NCBI RefSeq assembly: GCF_002729955.1
Contig: NZ_PBYA01000054.1
Location: 52,012-116,011, forward strand
Length of the DNA: 64,000 nucleotides
DNA from: Salinisphaera sp.
Lineage (GTDB): Bacteria; Pseudomonadota; Gammaproteobacteria; Nevskiales; Salinisphaeraceae
Direction: 5' to 3'
Part shown: positions 8,341 through 18,649 of the stretch, piece by piece
Numbering within the stretch: position 1 is the stretch's first letter
Layout: each line of letters starts with the position of its first letter
Translations under genes and position numbers: made by a program
The notes under the pieces: generated by a model
Told to the model about the DNA's origin: nothing
Seen by the model: the letters and a program-made list of their open reading frames with translations, nothing else
Databases searched by the model: none

Positions 8341-9688
8341 GGCCGCTTTCTTCCTTGAGCTTCTTTTCCAGCCAGTGGATCGATACGCCGCCGGCGATAT
8401 GGGCCGGATCGTGGATGATGCGCTTGTGCAGGGCGATGTTGGTGTTGATGCCCTCCACGACCATCTCTGAGAGCGCCATATCCAGACGCGCGGCCGCGGC
8501 TTCGCGGGTATCGCCATGGGCGATGAGCTTGCCGATGAGCGAATCGTAATAGGGCGGAATGCTGTAGCCGGCATAGATATGTGAATCCATGCGAATGCCC
8601 GGGCCGCCCGGCGCGTGGTAGGCCTGGATCTTGCCCGGCGATGGCACGAAGGTTTCGGCATGCTCGGCGTTGATACGACATTCGATGGCATGCCCGCGAA
8701 GCTGGATATCTTCCTGCTTGTAACGCAGTTCGTGGCCGGCGGCGATACGCAGCTGCTCGGCGACCAGGTCGACGCCGGTGATCATCTCGGTCACCGGATG
8801 CTCGACCTGAATACGGGTGTTCATTTCGATGAAATGGAACTCGCCGTTCTCGTAAAGGAATTCGAACGTGCCGGCGCCGCGATAGCCGATGCGCTTGCAG
8901 GCATCCACGCACAGCTTGCCGATATGGGCTCGCTCTTCGGGGGTGATGCCCGGCGCCGGCGCTTCTTCCACCACTTTCTGGTGGCGGCGCTGGGGTGAGC
9001 AGTCTCGCTCCCCCAGGTGGATGGCGTTGCCGTGGTTGTCGGCCAGCACCTGAACCTCGATATGCCGGGGCAGTTCGAGGTATTTCTCCATGTAGACGGC
9101 CGGGTTGCCGAAAAAGCTCGCGGCTTCGCGGCGGGCCATGTCGATGGCGCCGGCCAGGGCCTTGGCCTCGTAGACCACATGCATGCCCCGCCCGCCGCCG
9201 CCGCCGGCCGCCTTGATGATCACCGGAAAGCCGATCTTCTGGGCCAGCTTGCGGTTGGCGGCGTCGTCGGCGGTGAGCGGCGCGCCGGAGCCGGGCACAC
9301 AGGGCACGCCCGCGGCCTGCATTTCCTGAATGGCCGAGGTCTTGTCGCCCATCAGGCGGATGGTTTCCGCCCGCGGGCCGATGAAGGTGAAGCCGGACTG
9401 CTCCACGCTTTCCGCGAAATCCGCGTTTTCCGAGAGAAAGCCGTAGCCGGGATGAATCGCACTCGCGCCGGCCACTTCGGCCGTGCTCATGAGCGCGGCC
9501 ATGTTCAGATAGCTCTTGGCACTTTCTGCCGGGCCGATACACACGGCCTCTTCGGCGAGCAGCACATGCTTTTGTTCGCGGTCGGCGGTGGAATAGGCCG
9601 CGACCACGGGCACGTCGAGTTCGCGGCAGGCGCGCAGAATACGCAGCGCGATCTCGCCGCGATTGGCGATGAGGACTTTGCCTAACAT
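8333..9688 (-). CDS. accC: Acetyl-CoA carboxylase, biotin carboxylase subunit
   Basis: 451 residues, normal for AccC. It carboxylates the biotin of AccB at the expense of ATP in the first step of fatty-acid synthesis. Seen are [17 protein letters not shown] at the N-terminus, the ATP-grasp glycine loop [13 protein letters not shown], the [14 protein letters not shown] catalytic segment and the C-terminal [10 protein letters not shown]. The ATG at 9688 has AAGGGGGC just upstream. An ORF extension to 9772 runs into accB and is rejected. The gap to accB is 10 bases. Confidence 0.97.
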   Translation of the reverse strand: MLGKVLIANRGEIALRILRACRELDVPVVAAYSTADREQKHVLLAEEAVCIGPAESAKSYLNMAALMSTAEVAGASAIHPGYGFLSENADFAESVEQSGFTFIGPRAETIRLMGDKTSAIQEMQAAGVPCVPGSGAPLTADDAANRKLAQKIGFPVIIKAAGGGGGRGMHVVYEAKALAGAIDMARREAASFFGNPAVYMEKYLELPRHIEVQVLADNHGNAIHLGERDCSPQRRHQKVVEEAPAPGITPEERAHIGKLCVDACKRIGYRGAGTFEFLYENGEFHFIEMNTRIQVEHPVTEMITGVDLVAEQLRIAAGHELRYKQEDIQLRGHAIECRINAEHAETFVPSPGKIQAYHAPGGPGIRMDSHIYAGYSIPPYYDSLIGKLIAHGDTREAAAARLDMALSEMVVEGINTNIALHKRIIHDPAHIAGGVSIHWLEKKLKEESGRG

Positions 9689-9698
9689 GGGCGCCCCC

Positions 9699-10160
9699 TT
9701 ACTTGACGACGAACAGCGGCTGATCGAACTCGACCGGCTGGCCGTTTTCGACGAGCACGGCGCTGACTTCACCCGAAACTTCTGCCTCGATCTGGTTGAG
9801 CATCTTCATGGCTTCGATGATGCACAGCGTATCGGTGGGCCCGATCTTGTCGCCCACGTCCACGAACGGCTTGGCGTCCGGCGCCGGTGCGCGATAGAAG
9901 GTGCCCACCATGGGCGAGCGCACGATATGGCCTTCCGGCGTATCGTCTTCTTCCTCGGCGCTGCCGGCTTCGCTGCCAGCGCTTGCCGCGATCGGCGCAG
10001 GGGCAGCCGGTGCCGCTGGCTGCGGCGGGGCGGCCGGCACGCTGCCCGGGGCCGGATAGCGGCCGATACGAACGGATTCTTCGCCTTCGGTGATCTCGAG
10101 TTCGGCGATGCCCGAATCCTCGACCAGCTCGATGAGCTTTTTCAGTTTGCGGATATCCAT
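9699..10160 (-). CDS. accB: Biotin carboxyl carrier protein of acetyl-CoA carboxylase
   Basis: 153 residues. It starts with the usual [20 protein letters not shown] helix. An Ala/Pro-rich flexible linker (about residues 38-60) follows, then the biotinyl domain with the [13 protein letters not shown] site, where Lys is biotinylated. It works with AccC, encoded directly downstream, and with AccAD elsewhere. The ATG at 10160 is 7 bases past the aroQ stop. Confidence 0.97.
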   Translation of the reverse strand: MDIRKLKKLIELVEDSGIAELEITEGEESVRIGRYPAPGSVPAAPPQPAAPAAPAPIAASAGSEAGSAEEEDDTPEGHIVRSPMVGTFYRAPAPDAKPFVDVGDKIGPTDTLCIIEAMKMLNQIEAEVSGEVSAVLVENGQPVEFDQPLFVVK

Positions 10161-10167
10161 TGGGGTG

Positions 10168-10623
10168 CTATTTCTCCTCGGTGGCCTCGGCGGCGCGCGC
10201 CATCGCAGCATCCAGGGCCAGACTGTAGCCCTGCGCGCCAAAACCGGTGATGGTGCCGATCGCGATATCGGCGATATAGGAATGGTGGCGAAACGCTTCG
10301 CGTTGCGCGGTATTGGATAGATGGATTTCGATACAGGCCAGCTGGGTGCCCAGCAGCGCGTCGCGCAGAGCAATGCTCGTATGCGTGAACGCACCGGGGT
10401 TGAACAGCACGCAGGCGACGTTTTCATCGCGGGCGGCATGGAGGCGATCAATCAGGTCGCCTTCGCTGTTGGACTGAAAACTGGCCAGGCTATGGCCGTG
10501 CTCGCTGGCGCGTGCTGCCAGGCGCTGCTCGATATCGGCGAGCGTGTCGTGGCCGTAGACCGCCGGCTCGCGGGTGCCGAGCAGGTTCAGGTTGGGTCCA
10601 TTGAGCAGCAGAAAATGAGCCAC
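10168..10623 (-). CDS. aroQ: Type II 3-dehydroquinate dehydratase
   Basis: 151 residues; catalyses the third step of the shikimate pathway. The motifs [44 protein letters not shown] and EIHLSN are diagnostic, including the catalytic Tyr (residue 23 region, AVYGHDTL) and the His in EIHLSN. The start codon is GTG at 10623, placed right before the conserved [10 protein letters not shown]. It lies immediately upstream of accB, as in many gammaproteobacteria. Confidence 0.95.
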   Translation of the reverse strand: MAHFLLLNGPNLNLLGTREPAVYGHDTLADIEQRLAARASEHGHSLASFQSNSEGDLIDRLHAARDENVACVLFNPGAFTHTSIALRDALLGTQLACIEIHLSNTAQREAFRHHSYIADIAIGTITGFGAQGYSLALDAAMARAAEATEEK

Positions 10624-10795
10624 GCAGGCCGTCCGTGTCTGGCGATGGCTGGAGTCTGCCCCAAGGAAATTGGCGTTACAACCGAAAAGAAAGTGTTTTC
10701 GCGACCGTTCGCTGCCGTATTGTCGGTAATTCGGCGACGTTCACCCCAGCCGGGCCGCATCGTTGCGGCTGTTTCGCGCCATTCGGGGCACTGGC

Positions 10796-11341
10796 TCAGT
10801 CTTTGGTGGCAGATGCCCTTTTTTCGAGCAATGGCTGCACGATATCGGACAATCGCGCATGATCCAGCGCACCGGCAATACGGGCAACGACTTTGCCATC
10901 CCGATCGACGATGGCCGTGAACGGCAGCACCCCGGCCGGCGCATCGGCGGCGGTATAGCGATCCTGGATGCGGGCGCCTTCGGTGGCATCCGCCAGCACC
11001 GGATAGTTGATGTCGTAGCGCTCGGCGAATTCGCCCGCGGCGTCCGCTGTATCGACGGCAATACCCAGAATCTGAAGGCCCCGCTCGCCGTATTCGCGCT
11101 GGGCGTCGATAAGCATGGGCACTTCTTCGCGACAGGGTTTGCACCAGCTGGCCCAGAAGTTGAGCACCACCACCTGGCCGTCATAGTCGGCCATGGCATG
11201 CGGCTGGCCTTGCAGATCGGTGAGGCTGAAGTCGGCACGGTGCGGCGTGTCCTCGGCGCTGTACCCGTAGAGCAGCACGGCCGCGGCTGCCACGGCGACC
11301 AGCACGACCACGCCCAGAATATTGGCGGTGGGACGAGTCAT
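10796..11341 (-). CDS. TlpA/ResA-type membrane-anchored thiol-disulfide oxidoreductase
   Basis: 181 residues. One N-terminal membrane anchor (about residues 8-27) is followed by a thioredoxin fold with the redox motif WCKPC in VLNFWASWCKPCREE and the cis-Pro region AGVLPFTAIVDRDGK. It is probably periplasmic and kept reduced by the DsbD encoded directly upstream, since its ATG overlaps the dsbD stop (ATGA). The specific client, such as cytochrome c apoproteins, cannot be read from the sequence. Confidence 0.9.
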   Translation of the reverse strand: MTRPTANILGVVVLVAVAAAAVLLYGYSAEDTPHRADFSLTDLQGQPHAMADYDGQVVVLNFWASWCKPCREEVPMLIDAQREYGERGLQILGIAVDTADAAGEFAERYDINYPVLADATEGARIQDRYTAADAPAGVLPFTAIVDRDGKVVARIAGALDHARLSDIVQPLLEKRASATKD

Positions 11342-13185
11342 AGCGAGCGCTCCAGGCGGTTCAGACGATCGATGAAGCCGGCCGGGTCAATGGTGCCGAT
11401 AAGGCGCTGGTCGTCGGCTTCGCTGCCGTCGGGGCGATAGAACAGCACGGTGGGCGGGCCGAATACGTCCAGCTCGCGCATGAGCGCCCGGTCGGCGCCG
11501 TCGTAATCGGTCACGTCCACCTGCAGGGCGACCACGTTCGATAGCGCTTCGCGTACCTCGGGCTCCGCGAACAGGCCGTGTTCCATCTGTACGCACTCCA
11601 CGCACCAGTCGGCATAGAAATCCACCACCGCGGCTCGGCCGTTTTCACGGGCGTTGGCGAGCGCGGCCTGAAGCTGGTCGAGATCGGCCACGCGGGTGAA
11701 GGGGGAGCTCGTATCGTCTTGCGTTGGGCTGCCGGCAGCGGCTGGGCCCGTAGTCAGCGGCGCGAGGGGGTGCACGGCGGTCGCGTTTTTCGCGCCGGCC
11801 AGTACGCCCACCGTGGCCGCCCCGGCATAAATGAACAGCAGGAAGACCACGCCGCGCAGAACGGCACGCCCGGCACGCGCGGCCGGGTCCAGCGTGGACA
11901 GATAGCTGCCATAGGCCAGGGCCAGCAAACCCCAGCCGGCCTGGCTGACCGCGTTGGGCAGAATACGGGTGAGCAGCCAGAGGGCGACGGCCAGCAGGAT
12001 CACGCCGGACAAAATCTGGACTTCCTTCATCCAGGCGCCGGCATGGGGCATGAGCCGGGCACCGAACACGCCGATCGCGATCAGCGGCACGCCCATGCCC
12101 AGGCCGAGCATGAACAGTGCGGCACCGCCCAGCAGCATGTCGCCACTGCTGGAGATATAAAGCAGCGCTCCCACCAGCGGCGGCGCCAGACAGGGCCCGG
12201 CGATCAGGGCCGAGAAAAAGCCCATCAGCGACGCGCCGGCGATGCCACCACGGCGCGCACCGATGGCGCTGGCACGCTGGCGGATCGGCGCCGGCATTTG
12301 CAGCTGGAACAGGCCGAAGGCTGCCAGGGCAAGCAGCACGAACACCACGGCGAAAGGAATGAGTACCGCCGGTATCTGCAGCGCGGCCTGCAGGTTGGCG
12401 CCGAAATAGCCGGCGATTACGCCGAATACGGTATAGGCCGCGGCCATGGCCAGTACATAGGCCAGCGACAGCGTGAACGCCCGGGCCGGCGTCGCCTGGG
12501 CGCCGACGATCAGCCCCGACAGGATCGGGACCATCGGCAGAATGCAGGGCGTGAACGCCAGCAGCAGGCCGAACAGGAAGAACAGCCCCAGCGTAGGCAG
12601 CGTGCCGGCACGGGCGAGCCGGCCGGCCAGATCGTCCTGCTGGGTGAGAAAGCCGCTATTGCTTTCGGCCGTTCCGGTTTCGTTCGCGTCTGCCTTGTCG
12701 CCGGCCGGCGCCGCGCCAATCGTCAGCGTTTTCGTCTGCGGCGGATAACACAGCCCGGCGTCCGCACAGCCCTGATAGGTCACGCGAATACGGGCGTCGT
12801 CGGCCAGCGCCGTATCGCCGGTCACCGGCAACACCACTCGTATACGGTCGCGATAGGTTTCGACCGGACCGAAGAACTCGTCGGTATGTTTCTCGCCGTC
12901 CGGAATCCGGGCCTCGCCCAGCGTCGACGGCCCGGCGTCGACCAACTCGAAATCGAAGGCGTGGCGATACAGGTAATAGGCGTCGGCGATCTGCCAGGTT
13001 ACGGCCACGTCGCCCTCGGCGGTGCGCGTCGCCGTGGGCGCAAAGGCCTCGTCCACGGGCAGGAAGTCGTTCGCGGCCGAGGCGCTCACGCTGGCGAGGC
13101 TGGCCAGGGCGAGCAGGCATAACGCCAGCGCCTGCCAAAGCCATCGCCCACGTGCTGGCCGGGCTATATCCAACGCGGCGTTCAC
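11338..13185 (-). CDS. dsbD: Thiol:disulfide interchange protein DsbD
   Basis: 615 residues. It carries electrons from cytoplasmic thioredoxin to periplasmic thiol proteins. The order is: signal peptide ending SVSASA; N-terminal periplasmic domain with the redox pair in CADAGLC; eight-helix membrane domain (about 190-440), with cysteines in TPCILPM and GPCLAPP; and C-terminal thioredoxin domain with WCVEC. The GTG start at 13185 overlaps the cutA stop (GTGA), and the stop overlaps the next gene, so cutA-dsbD-tlpA form one coupled unit. Confidence 0.94.
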   Translation of the reverse strand: MNAALDIARPARGRWLWQALALCLLALASLASVSASAANDFLPVDEAFAPTATRTAEGDVAVTWQIADAYYLYRHAFDFELVDAGPSTLGEARIPDGEKHTDEFFGPVETYRDRIRVVLPVTGDTALADDARIRVTYQGCADAGLCYPPQTKTLTIGAAPAGDKADANETGTAESNSGFLTQQDDLAGRLARAGTLPTLGLFFLFGLLLAFTPCILPMVPILSGLIVGAQATPARAFTLSLAYVLAMAAAYTVFGVIAGYFGANLQAALQIPAVLIPFAVVFVLLALAAFGLFQLQMPAPIRQRASAIGARRGGIAGASLMGFFSALIAGPCLAPPLVGALLYISSSGDMLLGGAALFMLGLGMGVPLIAIGVFGARLMPHAGAWMKEVQILSGVILLAVALWLLTRILPNAVSQAGWGLLALAYGSYLSTLDPAARAGRAVLRGVVFLLFIYAGAATVGVLAGAKNATAVHPLAPLTTGPAAAGSPTQDDTSSPFTRVADLDQLQAALANARENGRAAVVDFYADWCVECVQMEHGLFAEPEVREALSNVVALQVDVTDYDGADRALMRELDVFGPPTVLFYRPDGSEADDQRLIGTIDPAGFIDRLNRLERSL

Positions 13186-13523
13186 TGCGGCCGCGTCTGC
13201 TCGTCGAGCCAGTCGAGATAGGCGGCCGAGCCCTCGACCAGGGGTACGGCAACCATCTCCGGCACGTCGTCCGGGTGCAGGGCGGCCACGCGCGCCTGGA
13301 TTGCCGGCAACTGTTCGGCGCGGGTCTTGATGAGCAACAGCAGTTCGCTATCGATCTCGATCTGGCCCTGCCAGCGATAGACCGATTCCAGCCCCGGCAG
13401 GATATTCACGCAGGCCGCTTCGAAGTGTTCGACCACGGCGCTGGCGATACGGCGGGCGGTGTCGATATCCGGGCAGGTCACGTAGACCATGCGGGCCTCG
13501 GCGGAATGTCGGGTTTCGTTCAT
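13182..13523 (-). CDS. cutA: CutA divalent-ion tolerance protein
   Basis: 113 residues, a typical CutA trimer-forming protein. It shows VYVTCPDIDTARRIASAVV, AACVNILPGLESVYRWQGQIE and ELLLLIKT. Function is debated; the name comes from copper tolerance in E. coli, which was partly an effect on the adjacent dsbD. ATG 13523 (MNETRHS) is preferred over 13565, which adds 14 unconserved residues. It is the first gene of the minus-strand block. Confidence 0.92.
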   Translation of the reverse strand: MNETRHSAEARMVYVTCPDIDTARRIASAVVEHFEAACVNILPGLESVYRWQGQIEIDSELLLLIKTRAEQLPAIQARVAALHPDDVPEMVAVPLVEGSAAYLDWLDEQTRPQ

Positions 13524-13644
13524 GGCCCGCATTCTAGAAGCTTGCGGCCCGATGCGCGATAACACGGCGGCCTTGTCCGCGGCGAAGCCGGCCCCAGAAT
13601 AAAAACCTAAGTGAAAGTTATTTAGTGGCCGCGAATGGCACTGT

Positions 13645-13672
13645 TATAGTCGCGCCACAACAACGAACGGAG
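13645..13672 (+). promoter_or_regulatory. Probable -10 and ribosome binding site of the peroxiredoxin gene
   Basis: TATAGT at 13645-13650 could be a -10 element; the candidate -35 (ttagtg at 13622-13627) is poor. CGGAG at 13668-13672 is a good Shine-Dalgarno 8 bases before the ATG. No convincing OxyR box was seen. Confidence 0.4.
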
Positions 13673-13680
13673 TATTCGAC

Positions 13681-14316
13681 ATGAGTTTGCGACTGGGCGA
13701 TACCGCACCCGATTTCAACGCCGACACGACCGAAGGCGAAATCAACTTCCACGAATGGCTGGGCGACGGCTGGGGCATGCTCATGTCGCATCCCGCCGAC
13801 TTCACCCCGGTCTGCACCACCGAGCTGGGCGCCGTGGGCGGCCTGACGGAACGCTTTGCCAAGCGCAACGTGAAAGCGATCGTGGTATCCGTGGACTCGG
13901 TCGAGGACCACAAGGCCTGGTCCAACGACATCCAGGAAACCCAGGGTAATGCGGTCAACTTCCCGATCATCGGCGATACCGACCGCAAGGTGGCTCAGCT
14001 CTACGACATGATCCACCCCGGCGAAGGCGATACGTCGACGGTGCGTTCGGTGTTCATCATCGACCCGAACAAGAAGATCCGGATGACGCTCACCTACCCG
14101 AAGAGCGCCGGCCGTAACTTCGACGAAATCCTGCGCGTGATCGATTCGCTACAGCTGACCGACAACTACAAGGTCACCACGCCCGCGAACTGGCAGGACG
14201 GCGACGACGTGATCGTCTCCCCCGCGCTGTCCAACGAGGAAGCCGAGAAGCTCTTCCCCGCCGGTTGGAACGAGCTCAAGCCCTACCTGCGCATGACCAA
14301 GCAGCCGAACAAGTAA
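13681..14316 (+). CDS. 1-Cys peroxiredoxin (Prx6 type)
   Basis: 211 residues. It reduces H2O2 and organic hydroperoxides in the cytoplasm. The peroxidatic Cys45 sits in PADFTPVC (PxxxTxxC motif). It is the only cysteine in the protein, so there is no resolving Cys and an external thiol is needed. The C-terminal dimerisation domain ends WNELKPYLRMTKQP. It is monocistronic, with its own ribosome binding site and a strong terminator. Together with katG and sodC it gives this window three separate peroxide/superoxide functions. Confidence 0.93.
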   Translation: MSLRLGDTAPDFNADTTEGEINFHEWLGDGWGMLMSHPADFTPVCTTELGAVGGLTERFAKRNVKAIVVSVDSVEDHKAWSNDIQETQGNAVNFPIIGDTDRKVAQLYDMIHPGEGDTSTVRSVFIIDPNKKIRMTLTYPKSAGRNFDEILRVIDSLQLTDNYKVTTPANWQDGDDVIVSPALSNEEAEKLFPAGWNELKPYLRMTKQPNK

Positions 14317-14340
14317 GCTGCTTTTTCGGCAGGCAAACGA

Positions 14341-14372
14341 AGGCGCGGTCTTTTCAGGCCGCGCCTTTTTTT
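14341..14372 (+). terminator. Rho-independent terminator after the peroxiredoxin gene
   Basis: AGGCGCGG and CCGCGCCT pair around a 10-base loop and are followed by seven T residues. Confidence 0.9.
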
Positions 14373-14522
14373 GTGTGTACTGCACGGGTCGCGGCATACT
14401 AGCCGGCTCGATCACGGGCAGGGCCGATGCATGGGCCGCCGGGCCGCAAGCCAGGGCGGTGCGCAAGCCACGCCCGAGATGAACCAACACACGACTTTTC
14501 AGACCCACCACGAGAACACATC

Positions 14523-16220
14523 ATGGCCGAGGACACGCCGAAACAGCGCCGCAGTCACGTCGTCACCCAGGGCACCTCGCGTGCGCCCAATCGCGCTATG
14601 CTGCGCGCCATGGGTTATACCGACGAGGACTTCAACAAGCCTATCGTAGGCATCGCCAACGGCTACTCGACCATCACGCCCTGCAATATGGGCCTGAACG
14701 ATCTCGCCAAGCGGGCCGAAGCCGCGCTGGAAGCCGGCGGCGCCAAGTCGCAGATGTTCGGCACCGTGACCGTGTCCGACGGCATCTCCATGGGCACGCC
14801 GGGCATGAAGTATTCGCTGGTCTCCCGCGAAGTCATCGCCGACGTCATCGAAACCGCCGTGCAGGGCGAGTCCATGGACGGCGTCATGGCCCTCGGCGGC
14901 TGCGACAAGAACATGCCGGGCGCGATGATAGGCATCGCCCGCATGAACGTGCCGGCCATCTTCGTCTACGGCGGCACCATCAAGCCCGGCCATGCCTACG
15001 GTGAAGACCTCACCGTGGTCTCCGTGTTCGAAGCCGTCGGCCAGCGTATCGCCGGCACGATCGACGATGAACGCGTCAAGACCGTCGAATGCAACGCCTG
15101 CCCGGGCGCGGGTTCCTGTGGTGGCATGTTCACCGCCAACACCATGTCCAGCGCTTTCGAAGCCATGGGTATGAGCCTGCCGTATTCCTCGACCATGGCC
15201 GCGGAGGATGAGGAAAAGGCCGACAGCGCCGCCCGCTCGGCGGAAGTACTGATCCAGGCCATCGAGAAAGACATCAAGCCGCGTGACCTGCTCACGTTCG
15301 AAGCCTTCGAGAACGCCATCAGCCTGATCATGGCCGTGGGCGGCTCCACCAACGCCGTGCTGCATCTGCTGGCGATTGCCCAGGCCGCGGACGTGAACCT
15401 CACCATCGACGACTTCGAGCGTATCCGTGCCAAGGTGCCGGTGTTCTGCGACCTCAAGCCGTCCGGACGTTTCGTGGTCACCCAGCTACACGCCGCCGGT
15501 GGTATCCCGCAGGTGCTCAAGATGCTGCTCAACGCCGGCCTGCTGCACGGCGATTGCCTCACCATCACCGGCGAAACGCTAGCTGAAACCCTGGCCGACG
15601 TCCCGGACGAACCGCCGAAGAGCCAGAAAGTCATCCTGCCGATGGAAGAGGCGCTGTATAAGTCCGGCCATCTGGCGATTCTGAAAGGTAACCTGGCCGA
15701 AGAAGGCGGTGTCGCCAAGATCACCGGCCTCAAGAACCCGGCGATCACCGGCCCCGCCCGCGTGTTCGACTCCGAAGAAGAAGCCATGCAGGCGATCGTC
15801 GACGAAAAGATCGTCTCCGGCGATGTCGTCGTCATCCGCTACGAAGGCCCCAAAGGCGGCCCCGGCATGCGCGAAATGCTCTCGCCGACTTCCGCGATCG
15901 TCGGCCGTGGCCTCGGCGAAGAAGTCGGCCTGATCACCGACGGGCGTTTCTCCGGCGGCACCTACGGCATGGTCGTGGGCCACGTCGCCCCGGAAGCCGC
16001 CGTCGGCGGTAACATCGCCCTGGTCCAGGAAGGCGACACCATCACCATCGACGCCCACGAACGCAAACTGCACCTGCACGTCAGCGACGAAGAACTCGCC
16101 GACCGCCGCAACGCCTGGCAGCCCAAGCCGCCGAATGCGACGCGTGGGGTGTTGGCCAAGTATGCTCGGTTGGTCGGGACGGCTTCGAAGGGGGCGGTTA
16201 CGGATCAGATGCCGGACTGA
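14523..16220 (+). CDS. ilvD: Dihydroxy-acid dehydratase
   Basis: 565 residues. It dehydrates dihydroxy-isovalerate and dihydroxy-methylvalerate in valine/isoleucine synthesis, using an Fe-S cluster. The three cluster cysteines can be placed in [18 protein letters not shown] and [16 protein letters not shown]. The C-terminal half has [15 protein letters not shown] and the Mg-binding [12 protein letters not shown]. The ATG at 14523 begins the conserved [11 protein letters not shown]; an in-frame extension to 14427 is unconserved. No leader peptide or attenuator was recognised upstream. Confidence 0.96.
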   Translation: MAEDTPKQRRSHVVTQGTSRAPNRAMLRAMGYTDEDFNKPIVGIANGYSTITPCNMGLNDLAKRAEAALEAGGAKSQMFGTVTVSDGISMGTPGMKYSLVSREVIADVIETAVQGESMDGVMALGGCDKNMPGAMIGIARMNVPAIFVYGGTIKPGHAYGEDLTVVSVFEAVGQRIAGTIDDERVKTVECNACPGAGSCGGMFTANTMSSAFEAMGMSLPYSSTMAAEDEEKADSAARSAEVLIQAIEKDIKPRDLLTFEAFENAISLIMAVGGSTNAVLHLLAIAQAADVNLTIDDFERIRAKVPVFCDLKPSGRFVVTQLHAAGGIPQVLKMLLNAGLLHGDCLTITGETLAETLADVPDEPPKSQKVILPMEEALYKSGHLAILKGNLAEEGGVAKITGLKNPAITGPARVFDSEEEAMQAIVDEKIVSGDVVVIRYEGPKGGPGMREMLSPTSAIVGRGLGEEVGLITDGRFSGGTYGMVVGHVAPEAAVGGNIALVQEGDTITIDAHERKLHLHVSDEELADRRNAWQPKPPNATRGVLAKYARLVGTASKGAVTDQMPD

Positions 16221-16246
16221 TCGCTTTCTCGGAGGTGATTATAGAG

Positions 16247-16271
16247 AGCCCGCCTTGTGCGGGCTTTTTTT
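16247..16271 (+). terminator. Rho-independent terminator after ilvD
   Basis: AGCCCGC-CTTGT-GCGGGCT with seven T residues, 27 bases after the ilvD stop. It also marks the left border of the AT-richer island. Confidence 0.92.
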
Positions 16272-16401
16272 GGTCGTGTAGTTAAGGGATGGGGCGGGCT
16301 TTGAAGAAGGCATATTGAAAATGACGCGCGAACGTTAATACGCGTTTGAATGGACGACGCGAGATCTGGCCCAAAGCTTTTATTGAACGGAAGATGCTGC
16401 A

Positions 16402-18519
16402 ATGGAAAAACCTGGCACCACGGCCGATCTTCATCGGCAGATTAGGGATTCAGCAGGTCTTGCGCATATTAATCGCACCCACCAGCGCAGCTTCTCTCTC
16501 AATATATTTCGAATTAATGCCTTAGAAGTGCTTGAGGCTGCGCAAAGAGTAAAAGATCCAGAGCAGGGCACCAATTTAATGATGCAAGAGGACCGCGATC
16601 CGGGACAACAGGCCCATCGCGAGCTCAATCGTCACGTCCACAACTTTGTTTCATCGGCTTTGACTCTTATCGAACATACGCGAAATTTCATGAGGAAAAA
16701 TTACGCCGACACAAATATGTTGGCGGATTACGAAAAGCAAGTCGTACAGACTTTCGCACAATCTCCTGTCGCGCAGTTTATTCAGGGGCTTCGCAATTAT
16801 ATGTTGCACAGGGGCTTACCGAACTCGCGCATGTTCATGACTTTTATAGCAGACCCCTCCGGCGAGAACGGTATGGGCACCATGGAAACTGGCGTGACGT
16901 ATGACACTTCTTCGCTTTTGGACTGGAGCGACTGGAGGCCACAGGCTATAACTTACCTAGAGCAAGCTGGTAAGAGCGTAGACCCGCAAGCCTTCACGGA
17001 AGAATATGTAACGCTGGTTAACCAATTTCAAGACTGGCTAGATTCCGCGCTCGATGCCTATCACGAGTCCGATTTAAAAGAACTCGGCGAATTACAACAA
17101 AGGGAGCGGGATAGTAGCCGCGCAAATTCAGACGATGAGTTTGGAGCGCAAGAGTCTCAATGGTGTTTGAATACTGGGCGCTTTGAATATTCCGGCGAGA
17201 ATTCTGTAGAAATAGAACGGTCTGCCGATTCTCTTTTTGAGAAAATTAGGGAACTTCAATTCTCTAAATATAGAGAACAATTTCCTAGTGAGCGGCCATC
17301 GGTAACCGTCAATCGCGGAGAGATAAGCGGCCCTGTGACTCGCTGGGGCCAAGACTTACAAGGTAATCAAGTTTTTGAATTTATCCAATCTCGCGGTAAG
17401 TCGTACGGTCTGATGGAAAGCGATTTCGAGGAGCTGGACGATCTAGTCGAAGTTTCTTTAAAGCCCGTTTGGGCCAATTCAAGCTTGAGTCGGGAGTTTA
17501 TTGAGAACACCTTTTTTGGCTGGGCGCGTGAAAGATTCGAGTCGGGAAGGTCGGCATTTGCCGAGGCCTTGAAGGTTGCTGCGCGCGAAAGCGTCGTACT
17601 GGCCGAAATATGGGTTCCGATAGCAAACATGGAAGTTGAAAAAGCGTTTGAATTTGGGCCAGTTAGAATTGAGCCGATCACCGCGGCAGTGCTGGAGGCG
17701 TTTTTTAGCACTACGTGGCCAAGTGAGCCAGAGCAAAAACAGGGTGTCCAGCGACTGTTTGAACGGCTTACGCAAGAGATTCAAGGCTTGGCTGCCGTGT
17801 TCCTATCGGTAGATGCTGAGCCAGGGTATGCGCAGGAGCGGGGCTTGCAAATTGCTCAAGACGCTCTCGGATTACTGCGTTTTTTCTCTCCAGGTGCCTC
17901 TACGCCGTTCGTATTCAATCCTGTAGCGCTTATGGGAACAGAAAATATTCCAAGATCGAAACTTATTGTCCGGGGAGAGGGCTTTTTTCGTTTGATCGAA
18001 GGGCTTCTGCCTAAAAATATCGGATTCTGGCGTTGTTCTAATAATGAAGTGTCAAATATTCGTTCAGATGACTTTAGTTTGGCTGGTTCGCTCGTATCAC
18101 CGGAGGGGTTGAGTGAGTTCGCCTTATCGGTTCGCGCGAGTCTCTTGATATACAGCGAAGGATCGACGCTCGGGAAACCGATAGATAAGTTACGAAATTA
18201 TATTTCGGCGCTAGAGTCGATATTATTAAAACACGAGATGGAGCCTAGGGTTCATAATATCTCCAATCGCATTAGCGTTTTACTGGTGAGGGATAGTTCT
18301 GTTGAAGGAAATGCAGCTCGAGTTGTTCGTGCGATTTACTGGCTCAAAGACCAGCCTGAGTCCCTGATTCAAAGACGCCGACACCAGGAGCTGATTGCAG
18401 AGTTTTCTGCTTACACCCATTGCGTCCTTCATAGTGCACTACGCAACACTGCAAAGTTCAGATCAAAAAACCAGTTTGTCACCGAGGTCGATCGTCTTGG
18501 TTGGCGCCCTGAGAAATAA
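16402..18519 (+). CDS. Large unknown protein with an N-terminal HEPN-like Rx4H motif
   Basis: 705 residues, no signal peptide or membrane segment. I recognise no full-length family. The N-terminal helical region (about 70-140) ends FIQGLRNYMLHRG. Here Arg131-Asn132-x3-His136 matches the catalytic RN-x(3)-H form of the Rx4-6H signature of HEPN ribonucleases. The centre has VPIANMEVEKAFEFGPVRI (about 410-430). The C-terminal region (about 595-695) is helical and resembles the layout of Apea-like HEPN proteins without a clear catalytic motif. Codon use is much AT-richer than in ilvD before it, indicating acquisition. It could be an RNase effector of an anti-phage system; no antitoxin-like partner is adjacent on the same strand. 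Confidence 0.7.
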   Translation: MEKPGTTADLHRQIRDSAGLAHINRTHQRSFSLNIFRINALEVLEAAQRVKDPEQGTNLMMQEDRDPGQQAHRELNRHVHNFVSSALTLIEHTRNFMRKNYADTNMLADYEKQVVQTFAQSPVAQFIQGLRNYMLHRGLPNSRMFMTFIADPSGENGMGTMETGVTYDTSSLLDWSDWRPQAITYLEQAGKSVDPQAFTEEYVTLVNQFQDWLDSALDAYHESDLKELGELQQRERDSSRANSDDEFGAQESQWCLNTGRFEYSGENSVEIERSADSLFEKIRELQFSKYREQFPSERPSVTVNRGEISGPVTRWGQDLQGNQVFEFIQSRGKSYGLMESDFEELDDLVEVSLKPVWANSSLSREFIENTFFGWARERFESGRSAFAEALKVAARESVVLAEIWVPIANMEVEKAFEFGPVRIEPITAAVLEAFFSTTWPSEPEQKQGVQRLFERLTQEIQGLAAVFLSVDAEPGYAQERGLQIAQDALGLLRFFSPGASTPFVFNPVALMGTENIPRSKLIVRGEGFFRLIEGLLPKNIGFWRCSNNEVSNIRSDDFSLAGSLVSPEGLSEFALSVRASLLIYSEGSTLGKPIDKLRNYISALESILLKHEMEPRVHNISNRISVLLVRDSSVEGNAARVVRAIYWLKDQPESLIQRRRHQELIAEFSAYTHCVLHSALRNTAKFRSKNQFVTEVDRLGWRPEK

Positions 18520-18601
18520 TACGCGGTGGATGATCCGTTGGCAGGATGCGGCATAGCGTCACGTCTTCCGTTGTGCGCACAATGCAAGACCGCCGCTCGC
18601 A

Positions 18602-18649
18602 GTTGACCGCCCAAAGCGCGCTACCCGCTGCCGCGCTTCGGGCGGCAAC
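18602..18649. repeat. Imperfect inverted repeat between two island genes
   Basis: GTTG-A-CCGCCCAAAGCGCG pairs with CGCGCTTCGGGCGG-CAAC across an 11-base loop, with one mismatch and one bulged base. It is GC-rich inside an AT-rich island and is followed by taggcgttat. There is no T-run, so a simple terminator is unlikely. Confidence 0.6.

Noticed and set aside
14427..14522. Longer N-terminus of IlvD
   Set aside because: The 32 extra residues are not like any IlvD, and the conserved start [10 protein letters not shown] follows directly at 14523.
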